A stretch of DNA of 64,000 nucleotides. It comes from Chamaelirium japonicum (taxonomy: Eukaryota; Streptophyta; Magnoliopsida; Liliales; Melanthiaceae). Each line of letters starts with the position of its first letter. The stretch's first letter is position 1. Below, one piece after another: positions 36,682 to 49,300 of the stretch. The stretch is taken from the NCBI GenBank assembly GCA_947650365.1, contig OX393550.1, positions 94,902,951 through 94,966,950 on the forward strand, read 5' to 3'. Under the pieces are notes generated by a model. It ran no database searches and was not told the origin of the DNA. It saw only the letters and a list, made by a program, of their open reading frames with translations. Position numbers and translations under genes: made by a program.

Positions 36682-37123
36682 TCAGCGGTTACAATGCTGT
36701 GGATAGTCAGGAACAGCGATGATAAACCATTCTTGAAAAGCAAAGTTAGAGAGAGTTAAGTCATAAACCTGAGCTGCTCCAATGGATTTCATGGGAGCAT
36801 AGAGGGCATCGACTATATGGCGATAGAATTCCTGGAGAGGATCAGGCCATGGAGGACATATGAGCTCGGCAATGCTTTGCAGTTATATTATGAAGTTCCA
36901 CTGATATCTTTACTTGTAAACATACAGAGATGCCAAACTTTCTCCAATACAATGTGAATAGAAACCTTGGATAACATCGAAAAATCTTACAACCCGAAAA
37001 GGTCAACTCCCCAGTTCTGCTTACATACCAGCAGAGGCATTGTATTCAAAGAAGTCAACCCCCGCACCTTTGGTCTCGACCTTGATAACTGAATCAGGTT
37101 GACTATCAATGTCAACCCCCCTA
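36682..37123 (-). other. Exon-like segments of unknown identity 3' of MET1
   Basis: On the MET1 strand, 37123-37029 is a 95-nt open segment between a strong acceptor (TTTTTATTTGTATTCAG) and a strong donor (CTG|GTATGTAAG). One frame reads SVIKVETKGAGVDFFEYNAS. Further on, 36874-36682 is open for 63 residues (CPPWPDPLQEFYRHIVDALY, then APMKSIGAAQ), ending in a stop at 36684-36682. It has an internal donor-like CAG|GTTTAT. The two pieces do not share phase when joined at the nearest sites. A different acceptor near 36906 would give a phase-compatible but short tail. I do not recognise the protein; it may be a small gene's 3' end or a decayed fragment. Confidence 0.25.
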
Positions 37124-37340
37124 CTGAATACAAATAAAAACGAACCGAGACAATAACCCCACAATCCTTCTTGAATCGGTCACTGCCTTCAAAATTTAGT
37201 CTCGAGATGCATATATTTCAAGAAAGAAATCCATCAAGAAGTCATGGAGCAGTCTGGAGATTGGATTCGCAGAGGCCGAACCAGAGTCGGTCTAGCAGCA
37301 TCGCAATTGATTGCGAGACCGAGGCACGGCATACCTCCCT

Positions 37341-40300
37341 TCAGGCCGAAGAATGCTTTGCATCAGCAGCGTCCTTGAGTTTCCTCCCTAGTGCATATGC
37401 AAGTGGGGGCGGCACCGCATTCCCAATCTGCCTGTGCTTGTTCTGAATGTTACCGGAAAAAACATAGCTGTCCCGAAAACCCTGCACAATTTGATGTAGG
37501 ATAATTCATCAAGCATTTGGCGGTTCTTGGTATCGAATAGAGCATCAAATCTGTTAGATACCCTCACACCCTAAAAACCCGGGTTATAAGGGGACATCCA
37601 CAACGGGTATATTAAGCGGGTGATGGGTGCCTCCCTCACCAATGTGGGACTATCCGTTAACACTCCCCCTCACACGGAGCACGCGTGGCAAGGATCCTCC
37701 CACACGGAGCACGCGTGGGAAGGCACGATCGGTGGGGAGCAACCGGAGCGGGAGCAAGAGACAGGCCAGCTCTGAAATCATTAGATACCCTCACACCCCA
37801 AAACCCGGGTTATAAGGGGAGGTCCACAGCGGGTATCTTAAGCGGGTGATGGGTGCCTCCCTCACTGATGTGGGACTATTCGTTAACAAAATTAGTGATG
37901 AATGTATCCTTTTAAACTTTAGAAGGCCTATAATTAGATCCCGTTTTCAATCATCATCAGGATTCTCGTGTTTAAGCATAATCTCAAAATCGCTTTGCCC
38001 ATAAGTTCATGCTAACTATTACATTTATATGGAAAATTTTCAGTTTTTGAAAGAACGGCAATGGTTGAATGCCTTTATGCATGGATTTTGCTCTGACACC
38101 ACTTTGGCTTAGCAGGTAGCGCATGCAGGAAACTCTTATACCACTTGGTGTAAGCGGAAGCGTGAACTAGGTTGAGCAACGTCTTACTCGTGATAGAAGA
38201 CCTTAGAATCCACCAAGATTTCATTGGAATACACCAAGGCGAAGATAAACCCCTAGAATCTACTAGGGTTCTTGAAATCTACCAAGAAAAGGAAGAGAAG
38301 TCTCTCGAATTTAAGTCATAACAAAACTAAGTAATAATATTTCAATATAACCTTGACGCTTGATCCTTGGTGAAGCCCCATAGTGACTGAAAATTCATTT
38401 GTCTTGCCATAGGTACTTCTAATGCTAGTAATTGTTCTCTCATACTTGTCCTCAATAATTTCAATATAACGTTGACGCACCCATTTCCCTCTTAAAGTCC
38501 ACCAAATTACATTTTGCCCTCTTGAAGTCCACCAAATTACATTTTGTGATACTCTATATCTTAAGATTTATCTAAGACGATAAAAACCATATGAATATTC
38601 TTTTTCTTCTCTCTAAATCATTTCATTAGTTGTCTCAGCAAGAAAATAGTCTCCATTTTCTACCTTCATGGCATGAAACCTTCGAGTGAAGATATCGATA
38701 GTCTCGTCGAATCCATTGCTAGTTGATAGTGAATTGATCATCCAATGTTCAGAACCTTGTGAAAACACATTAAATTCACAACTGTCAATACCTCTACAGA
38801 AATGTACATATGATGCATATTGAGGTATCAATAATCAATATAACCTGAACATTGTCAACTTCAGGCAGCCTCAAACGGAGCATTGGTTAATTACGTCATA
38901 TCAAGCCCACGAGTCTGGTTTGAGGTAAGGAATCGATTCAAGTGTGAAGAGAATTTTGAGTTATATCAATGTTGGATCCAACCCAATTTCCTTATAAATA
39001 AATGGATATGGCTAAAAAGGGATTTCAAGGGTTAGATCAAAGGCTATGGTTGATTGGTTCTTAGTGTTTAAAGAAGGAAAAGTGGTTAGAGAGATGGTTG
39101 GCAGTGAGGGTTTCAGATGCCTTTAGTGTTTTGAGGATTGTGTAGGAGAATAAAGGGAGTTGAGCCCAGAAGGGAGGCATGATGGCCTGTGGTTTGTAAG
39201 GGGTGGTTTGCGACGACGACAGGTAGGGAAAAAAAAAAAGGCGATGCTGCTGGGATTAGGCTGCGATGGTCGATGGGCCATTTGCTACGGGAGTGTGGCA
39301 CGACTAGGGCTCAGGGTTTCATGGTAGGGCAATGGTTGCGGAGCAGAGCGGCCACTGCTGAACATACGACTGCAATGACTAAGCACAAAGGCAGTGACAA
39401 CTACACAATAGATATTATCTGATGTTTTTGGTGTGGCACCATTGTGGTTGCAAGCTTTTAACAAATCAATAGATTTGGGTTTTTGATTTGTTAGGTTTTC
39501 ATAAGGCGAAAAAGGAGGTGAGCTCAAGGGACTCCGATAGATCTCTGATGTGGGTGGTTGTGTGATCAGTTGATAGTTGCAAAGATAGCAAAGAAAGAAC
39601 GTAAGGGAATTAGGACATTTTTTACAGATGGAGTTAGAGCTAAGGGTTTTTTTCTTGATTAGGGTTTCTATGAGAAGCTTTGGTGGATTGAAGGTAGGAT
39701 TTCACTTACAATGGTTTTCGGAAGGCTAAAGTTGCTGCTTCAGGCTGAGAAGCAGCAATTGTGGAATTTTTTAGAACGGGTGGCAGTGATGGAGGTGTTG
39801 CGCATGGTGATGATAATGATGCATGTAATTCAGTGATGGTGCAGATGAAGTGGAACTGATAGCGGTAGATGTAGAGTTACAATTAGTCCCACCGTAGTTG
39901 TGATATTGTAATGGTGTGCCTTCTCTTTCTATATAAGAAGAGGTAGTCTTATGTAATGATATATACAAAGAGATAATACAAGGAGTTTTCTCTCCAAACC
40001 CTAGTCTCTCTCTCCCTCTCTTCGTAACATGGTATTAGAGCCGGCCTAGGGTTTCGGAGATCCCATCTCTGGCCTCGACCTCCTCGGTCGTCGTCGGCGA
40101 TCTCGGGAAAGCCAGGCATAGTAATTTTTTTTCTTCTCTCGTCTCGATCTCGAGATCCCATCCCGATCTCTCTTTCGAGCAAATCTTGTGCGGCCAGATC
40201 GTGTGATCCCCTTTGTGATCCTTGCCGATCTCTCTCCCGAGTAAACTGTGCGTCCCCTGTTTGCTCGCTTCTATCATCTTGCCTGCGCCCGCGACGATCT

Positions 40301-43300
40301 GATCGCCATGCGTCCCTTCCGTCGGCCTCCATCACCTCGTCCGCGCCAGACCCACCGACCCTCTGTCTGCCGTGCCTGTGCCCACAACGAGCCCGTCGCC
40401 CTGCGTCCGAGCCCATCGTCGGCTCTTCTATAGCCAGTTAACTATCCGTCGGCCCTCCTGCAGCCTGTCGGTCTTCCGCCGGCCTTCCTACAATCCGTCA
40501 GCTATTCATCGGCCTCTTCTACAGCCCGTCGACTATCCTCCAGCCCTCCTGCAGCCTGTTGGTCTTCAGCCGGCCCCTCCTGCAGCCCACCAGTCTTCCG
40601 CCGGCCCCTCTTGCGGTCCGTCGGCCTTCCTACAGCCAATTTTCCACCGGCCCTCCTACAACCCGCCAATTATTTGCCGATCTTTCGCTGGCCATTACTG
40701 CAGCCTGCCGATCTTCTGCCAGCCTCTCCTACAACCCACCAGCTATCCTACAGCTCGTCGGTCTTCCACTAGCCTCTTCTGCAACCCGCCAGCTATCCGT
40801 CCGACCTCCTGCAGCCCACCGATCTTCCGCCAACCTCTCCTGCAACCCACCAGTTATCCGTCAGCCCTCCTACAGACCGCCGGTCTTCCATCGGCCTCTT
40901 CTACAACCCGCCAACTCTCCGTTAGATTTCCTACAGCTCGTCATCGACCCTCCTACAGCCCTCCAACTAACGGCCAACCTCCTTTCGAACTTGTGGGCCT
41001 CCTGTGCGCCACACCCTACTCTTGAACTAGCGAGCCTCCTGTGTGGCCTCCCGTGCCCTGCTCTCGAACTTGCATGGCCTCCTGCACCTTGCTCTTATAC
41101 CCGCCGGCTCTCTTGCAGTCTGCCAGTCTTCTGCCAACCCCTCCTGCAGCCCGCCAACCTTTTCTACGCTCTTCCTGTCCGACAGCTTGCGCCCTGTACT
41201 CGCACCCTACGCTCTGTCGGTGCTCTTCCGGTCCGACCATCTACGCCCTACACTTTACAGATCCACCTTATGCTCTACCAGCCTGCCTCTTTACGCCCTT
41301 GCACTCCGTCGGTCCGCCTTACGCTCCTCTGTTTGTGTCCTACGCTCTACAGGTCTGCCTCTTTGCGCCCTTGCACTCCGTCGGTCCGCCTTGCACTCCA
41401 CCGGCCTCCTCTATTTGCGTTCTACGCTTTGTCAGCCCATCTGCGTTCTATGCTCTACCAACCCGTTTGTGCCATAATCTTTGCCGACCTGCGTCATACG
41501 CTCTACCGGCCCGCTTGTGCCCACGTTGACGCTGCTCTGCGCTCGCTCGTGCCCTGCCGATCTGCACTTGCGCTCTGCTGATCTTCCTGCGCCCTGTGCT
41601 TTACCGGTCTACATGTGTCGTGTACTTTATTGTTCCCACCTACGTCCTATGCTCTGTCGACCAGTCTACGTCCTATGTTCTGCCGGCCCTTGCACCCTTG
41701 CGCTTCATCGGTTTGCCTGTGCTCGTGCCCTGCGCTCTTGCGTTCTGTCAGTTTGCCTGCACTCGTACCCTACGCCCTTGCACTCTATCGGTTTGCCTAC
41801 GCTCTGCACTTGCGTCTTGAGCCCTTGTGTTTTGTTGGTTCACTTGCCTCGGCACTCGTGTCCTGTGCTCTGTTGGCACTCTTCCAGTTTGACCTACCTA
41901 CGCTTTACCGGTCGACCTACGTCAGTGCGCTGTACCGATCCACCTGCGCCTGCACTTATGCCCTGCGCCCTGCACTTTATCAATTCGTCTTGCGCTCCAC
42001 CGGCCTGCCTCTTTGCGCCCTTGCACTCCATCGGTCTGCTTTGCGCTCTACCGGCCTGCCCCTTAGCGCTCTGCGATCTGCCGGTCTTTTTACGTCCTAC
42101 ACTTTACTGGCCCGCCCGCACCCTGCCAATCGAGATCATTTTCTTCCTTCCGATCGAGCCTCTCTCCCTCTGGGGTCTCTCTTCTTGGCCGTTGTCTATT
42201 CGGATCTGATACCATTTGTAGATACCCTCACATCCCAAAACCCAAGTCGTAAGAGGAGGTCCACCAGAGGGTATTTAAGCACACCATCGCCTAGCTCCTA
42301 ACGAATGCGGGACTAAATCCAACAATCCCCCCCCCCTCACACGAGGCTAGGGTTGAACCACCTGCCAGCCCTCCTCTCATGCGGCAGGCGACAAGGGAGG
42401 ACACTCCGGCCCGACTAGATCCAAACTGGGTGGCACCTACTCTGATACCATGTGAAGAACCCAATCTTGGATACCCACCTACTCACAAAACCGGCTTATA
42501 AGGGGAGGTCCAAGGCAGGTATATAAGCAGCTCATCACCCGCTCCTATTACCGATGTGGGACTAACCCGGGTGAGGCATGACCATCTCAACAGTGGTTAT
42601 CCGGATGCTACAATAGATGTGAAATGGATGCACATGACGAGGGCACTCCTCACAACCGAGATCTCATGCAAGGATGGAACCAAAAAAAAAAACCACTCTA
42701 ATATCACTTAATGCAGCGACCAGTGTAAGCCCACATCTCTAATATCACTTGACATAATGAAAGCGTGAATAAGGATAAGCAATGTCTCCCTCGCGATAAA
42801 AGCTCTTAGATTCACCAAGTTTTTCTTGATGTTGAGAATAGTCCTACATCAGTAAAGGGATGGGAGCTATGCAGTCAAAGTCGGTAGTCAGTCCCTAATC
42901 GGCCAAGGGCTGACTAAGACTAGTCGGGACTAGTCGGCCAAAACTTATTCTAACCCCTCCCCCCTCCCTAAACATATATGATATATGAACTAGCATAAAT
43001 GTCAATAAGTATATGCTATTAGTTGGTCTACTCGGTCAATAACAATGCATACCTTTACACTTCACAGCATGGGTATAAATACAAAACACTGTTATATTGA
43101 CTTCATGCTTATGTTAGAAGACTCAGAACTAAGAATTTATCACAATATTTGTTTGTTGAAGTTTAATCTGTGAACAACCCCAATTTTGATTATAGGGTTA
43201 TATGGATATCAATAAATAAACAATAATTATTTGTCTATGTTTTTATCTCAGATTCTCAAGTCATCAACAGATGATTATAAAGAAAAGCCATAGTTACGAC

Positions 43301-46300
43301 TTAAGACTTCGAGGCAATGCAAAAAAATTCAAACAAAATTTCTTGTAGACTTCTTGTAAAAAAAAAAAATACTTGCAGAATGTCGCCTGGGGACTAGTCC
43401 CAGTCACTAGTCGGGTTTAGTCAGGATTCCACCTAGCTATGAAAAAATCAAAATTAGTCGATCGGCAAAATGTGACCTAGGGACTAGTCGTCAACTAGTC
43501 TCGATTTTGATAGCATAGAGTGGGAGTTCCACGTCTTTATATACTGTTGGTCCCTCCCTCTCATCACCGGTTTTGAGGGGGCACAAGAATTGTAACATTG
43601 TATCAGAGCTAGGCTCCACCCTGTCTCCCCTCTATGTGGTCCCGTCGCACCCTCTTTCTCCCTCCGATCGAGATCTTCTCCCTCTCTCCGATCGAGAGGC
43701 GCTCTGCGTGCGAGCGGGTGTTGAGAATAGTCTGACATCAATAAAGGCATAAGAGTTCCACATCTTTATATATTGTTGCCCCCTCCCTCTCATCACCGGT
43801 TTTGAGGGAGCACGAGAATCGTAACACTTGAAATCCAACAAGGACGTCTAATAGAGGTTCTTGGAATCCACCAAAAAGGGGAAGATAAATTTCTCTACAA
43901 TTTAATTTATCATAAAACTAATTAACAAGAAAGGGTCATGGCCTTTTAAGGTTGTGTTTGGCCAAGCTTTTTTGGTTCCCGCCCACTAGGGCTAACACAC
44001 CATACCCTACAGCATTGAGAGCCAAGGAGAGAGAAATTGCACCCCATGTGCCACAGTTTCTCTTCTCAGCAGCATGTATATTTTAATATGGCGCACAATG
44101 GCTTAGCCGACACGGTTCCCCATTCCACTTGGCCAAACACATGCAAAGAATAAAACGAGGTCCACTTACATGATAAGAGGCAGCAATGGGGCCATTTCAC
44201 TAAGCCAAACACAGTTTAACTAGGCAATAAGTCTCTAAGATTACAACTAGGATTAGGACTCCTAATCGTAACAGATCACCCAACTTGGCATATGACCAAT
44301 TATGTCCATAACAAATACCTAAATGATGAACATATCCTGATAGATTAAATAGATAAAATATATCAAAAAAATCTCCTTTGGAATCCATGCAAATGATCTT
44401 TGATGATCATGTGCTTGTATCTAGGTCATCATCAGGGTAATTTGTTGTGCGATATGTATGAAGATATATTGTATTGCCCATAGACGTATGTATTCACATG
44501 TACATGTACTTGAAATGTTTGATGTCATCTAACTCATTGAAAAATAAAATATTTATCCTACCACATCCATAATAAAGTGTCGAGTGATTTATTTGATGGC
44601 AGATAAATAGAAGACTTACTTGAGATCGGGCACACTCACGAACTGTAAGAATCCTATCTTGGTCAGGGTGAAAGCACATGCCCACCTTACCCATGGGTTG
44701 GGGATCTGTGATGGAAGTTGGGAAGTTTCCTTCCCAGTCCAACCTTCCAAATAGCCCCTTCCACTGATTGTGCCTCTTGGCCGTGTTGGGTAGGCACCAA
44801 GGTATCAAGTCCACCATTTGTCCATTAGACAACTTAACCTGAGATTTATTAGAAGCCCAAAACAGTTCAATCAGCAATCATACAAAGCTATCTGAAATAG
44901 TCAACTAATATTAGCAAGAAAGGCAGTACCTTCTCATCAGGGAGGTCATGCCAATCGGCACCTGGGCGCTTTGGAATGCGTTGGCACCGAATAAGATTCA
45001 GTTCGTTCATTTCTTTTGATATGTGGTCATCCAAGGCCAACATGTTCCCTCTCATTTGCTTTTGGAACCATGACACAGGGTCACTTCCATACTAGGTTAG
45101 AATAGAAGGCATCGTAAGAACAATGAAATTTAATGAAATACAAGGCATTGAATTTTCCTTATTTATCTACAACCTTATATGTACTCCTAAGGACACTTTA
45201 AAAAAAAAAAAACTACAGGGAATAAAAAAAATGGATTTGATGCATGATTTCGTCATGAAGTGAATGAAAGGTGCACAGTATGTTCAGACACTTATTGATA
45301 CGCAATAAGAGGTTAGGAGGCAAATAATTACATCAAGGGTGAGTTTGGATGCTCCATTTTCAACTGGTGGAAGATCTCCAATTGTATCCCTCACAGTTAT
45401 GGAGCGGAATGGAGCTCCTCCAGCAGTACTACGAACAGCAGAATAGTGCACATTTCCGGGCAAAGATATCTTTAGCTCAGGACTAGCAAATACATGCATG
45501 GGCTCTGGCCACTCAGGAAGGGCCTCCATTGGAGAAGCTGCCCAAATAAATGCCCTCTTTCTTGACTGAGAAACACCATAAGCGCCAGCTTCCAAAATGC
45601 CAAATCTTACCTAAACGTAGTGGCAAAAAATGGTTGGCAGTTGTAGCTTTGAGATGAAATTCTATTCTTCTCGAAATCATGAGTACGACTACAACCAATA
45701 TTTGGTGACTAATGATCAAAGAAAAGGGAAGGAGATTTAAACCTGATAACCCATCTCTAGGAGTGAAGCAAGAGTCAACCTGAAAGTCTGACCTTTGTTG
45801 AAAGACACAAAGTTCCTGACATTTTCTAAAAGGAAGAACCTCGGGCGGAAATATTCAGCAAAAGATAGAAAAGCCAAAATCATTTCACATTGGACCTTAC
45901 TCCAAGTGCTTTGATTAAATCTGTTCATCCCAGAGAATCCCTGAAGAGAAAAATTGGACTTGATCAAAAGGATAACCGTTTATCATAGATTTTGGAAATT
46001 ATTATAGTATCAGATCTCTGGCTAAAGAAAATTATAAGGCATGACAGAGAATTTTTGTAGACCTGACATGGAGGTCCCCCGTTTATGAAATCTACTTGAC
46101 CAGGGATTGGCAGATTGTTAAGCTTCTCCTCAGTGAATTTTGCTGCCAATTCAGCAGCCTCGGAAGTTGAGATGCAGTCATCTGCATCCCCACACTTCTC
46201 CATAATAGCCCTGAATGATCATTTACTGAGTGAGTTCAAAAGTGTGGTTAGTTAAAAGCAAAGTTTTACTCGAGGGAGAGAGAGAGAGGGAGAGGGAGAG

Positions 46301-46303
46301 GGA

Positions 46304-46358
<55 letters not shown>

Positions 46359-49300
46359 CAAAATCACATTGCAGTTATCAATAAACATTCGTGTATCTGC
46401 ATGATTTTGGCTAAATGCTTCCCCAGCTGGTTGTTCGTATTCGATTGCCCACTTCGTAAGTGAAACTCCTACATTTTTAGGAGTATATGATCAGATATAC
46501 CTGAAAATCAACTCACCTTGTTCTAAATTCAATCACTACGAGCAACGAAGGGCTTACCAGATTGTTGCAGTCCCTCTGACAAGCCCCCACAACCAGCAAA
46601 GATATCCAGGGTAGCTAAACGGTTTTCTTGAGGCACATCCTTCAGTATGTCAACACCATTTTGCTCTCCATTACATTTTTCCTTTCCCTTGTTTCTTCTA
46701 GAAGCAGTATTAGCTACATTTCTGGTCAGGGATGTAAGCTTGACATTGGCAGGCAACTGCTTGCAAACCATAATCCAGTCAACCAGAGATGGCATGACAA
46801 AAAGCTATAAGCACTAACTTACTCAAGGTGGAAATAAAAAACAAAATACCTGCTTGAGAGCTCCATTGGTAGCATCATAAGAATATTCACAGAAGAACAC
46901 ATGATCGACAATCACAGGAAGGTCCAGACTAGGAAGATCATATTTCTTTCTGACTTCACACCTCCCTTCTATCATCTCCACAGGCACATTAAGTATTTCT
47001 TCGCTGTAATACACCTACCATTCACATCAACGAAAACTGATTAGAATGAAATATAGTCGATAATCAGAATCCAGATCATAGTGATGATAGAAAATTATTA
47101 AACATTAATTACATTACAAAATGCACCATATTCTCCTATTTAGATGCTAATTACTCACTTCTCTAATATCAGAACTGTATGCTTTTGCAGCCGAGACATC
47201 TTCTGGTCTGTAAAATCTTCGAACTTTAACTTGGGTAGATGTTGGGGTTGGTTGCTTAGACCCCGTGGAAACCTCAATGTTCAGTAACTGGCACATTACA
47301 AAGGCTTTTAATCCCACATTTCTCCCACTCTTGAAAGTTCCACGATCCTCCTTTTCCTCGGCAAAAAACTGAGGCCTGACATACACACAGTCATGAACAT
47401 TGTACTCGGTCTTCTTGTAGACAAAACTTGTCTTGGAGTTTATTTTAAACTCATCGTCAAGGGTTTCTCTTTGTTTGCAAGAGTTGCAAAGCCCGGTTCC
47501 GAGACCCAAACTGTCAAAGGGAAGAGTGAAGAAAGCACCTCTCTCAGGCGAGTATAAGCTTTTACAGTAGTATTCCATTGGCAATCCTTTCTTTTTCTTC
47601 TCCTCTGCCTTTGCCTTGTCCATCTTATCAGCATTAGAATACTCCTTTCTATACTTTTGCCCCCATGACAGCAAACGGATATCCACAGTAATAGATTCTT
47701 TAACATCTACCAATTCCAAGTCCAAACACTCATTAGTCAGGAACACCTCCCTTTCATTTGCTGTATTTCCAAGAATGGTCTGGGATCCTCTCTGCATCAC
47801 CCTCCCATGTGCCATTTTTGCACCATCATGTCTTTCAAACATGTACTCCACGAAGAATATAGCCGGGACTTCTTCTGAGCCTTCAGCTTCTGCCATTACT
47901 GCTCCACCTACAGCAATTGCATCTCCATGAACAACCACATTCCTATAAAGAGCTTCCCCAGAGTCCATCTTGCCAGTCGGTTCCCCTTTCCATCGTATTT
48001 CTTTGTTACTGGATTTGGACTTACCAGACTTGGTTAGTGAACAAGTCTTCGAAGCTTTCTCCTCTTGAATTGATATGTTCTCTTCTTCCACTTCTTCGTC
48101 TTCATTCTCTTCTTCCTCATCAAGTTCTTCCTCTTTTGATTCATGGCCATTCCCTTCCTTTGAATCTTCCGGGAGATAATTTGAATAGTAGTCAGCCCAT
48201 ATCCTATTTATTAGCTTTGTCGTGGTGGCACGCATCACTTTCCTTTTTGACAAGACTGGCCCCATTGCTGCACTCGGATTCAGGTTCGCTTCCTTCTGCA
48301 CTACAACCTTTTTCTTCATGACAAGTTTCGTGTGAGACCTCTGCTCCATCTTGTCTGAAAGGCCAGTGACAAAAGCACACTTGCGAATCGTCTCATCCGG
48401 GTATTCAGCAAACTGCTGAAGAATGATCTGCCCATGAACCACCACATATCTTTCTACCAATACCAGATTTGAAGAAATGTATGCAGGATTATCTTTTTCA
48501 AATTCTGAAACTTTCTTAACCACATCTACAAACGAAAGCCTCGAGACCCGGCTCTGTTCTTTTAACAAGGCAATGATGCTTATTGCAAGTCTTGCAGTCT
48601 TCAAAACTGGTTCATACCAAGGAGCATACTGCTTGGTTGGCTTTCCTAGCCTGTACCTGTAATCAAACAAAATACTCAAGTGGTCAAATGGATGGTCTAA
48701 GAAGACACTTACCCAAGGAGTTGTGCACACTGCTTTTTGGATATCGCTAGCCTACAACCCCTTAGGCATGATTATTTAAACCATATGCCTTTGATGAGAG
48801 GAAAACATATCTAAGAACTTATAAACAAGGAAAAAGATTGATGGATGCTTTGCTATGCGAGGGGAAATAAGGAATGCTTTTTATGCTACAATGATGCTTC
48901 CCTTCTAGAGATAATCTGTACAAATGTGTGAGTGCATGAGCATGTGTGTCTAGGTGGCTGGGGTGGATCGGTAGAATGATAGAGGCCGAGATAGATATAG
49001 CAATATACAGAGAGAGTGACTCAAATGACAGGGAAAAAATCAGAATAAGGCATACCAGGCCACATCTGTTCTTATTGATATGAAGATCATCGAAGAACCA
49101 AACTCTATCATCCATTCCTTTATTGCACTCAGATAAATTGGAACCCCTTCAATATCAAGGGAGTTGGATGTGCTTGAAGAAGACTGGCCTAAGTCAGCCT
49201 CTAGACAGAACCCACTTCCATCATCCTCTCTCATACTCCCTGATCCAAAAACCGCAACATCAATTTCTGCACACGGTTTCATTGGGAGGAGCTCCAAGGA

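Larger units (their letters stand above)
42690..44350 (-). mobile_element. Old copia-like LTR piece carrying nested elements
   Basis: Two primer-site-complement-like strings (CTCTAATATCACTTAATGCA and CTCTAATATCACTTGAC near 42696 and 42739) are followed by GAAAGCGTGAATAAGG and the CACCAAG-rich text also seen at 38130-38345. The piece is interrupted by the TRIM at 42830-43826 and the MITE at 43950-44216, and resumes after each. Ends are approximate. Confidence 0.45.
37482..44619 (-). other. 7.1-kb last intron of MET1, filled with transposon fossils
   Basis: Donor CAA|GTAAGTC at 44620/44619 and acceptor GTGCAG|GG at 37482/37481 delimit the intron. The final exon encodes [20 protein letters not shown] and the motif X sequence, so it cannot be dispensable. 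The other MET1 introns here are about 90-400 bp. The intron holds short LTR elements in both orientations, a copia LTR with a C-rich satellite-like leader, and at least two MITEs. Its growth by insertion is evident. Confidence 0.93.

Noticed and set aside
40372-42301. Several overlapping plus-strand open frames of 140-340 codons rich in Ser, Pro, Leu and Cys
   Set aside because: They lie in a C-rich degenerate tandem-repeat leader of a copia element, occur in all three phases, and have no domain.
44494-44619. Reading on past exon 10 of MET1 into intron 10 as a possible alternative C-terminus
   Set aside because: The extension has no methyltransferase motif X, while the exon at 37481-37341 supplies it in phase with consensus splice sites.
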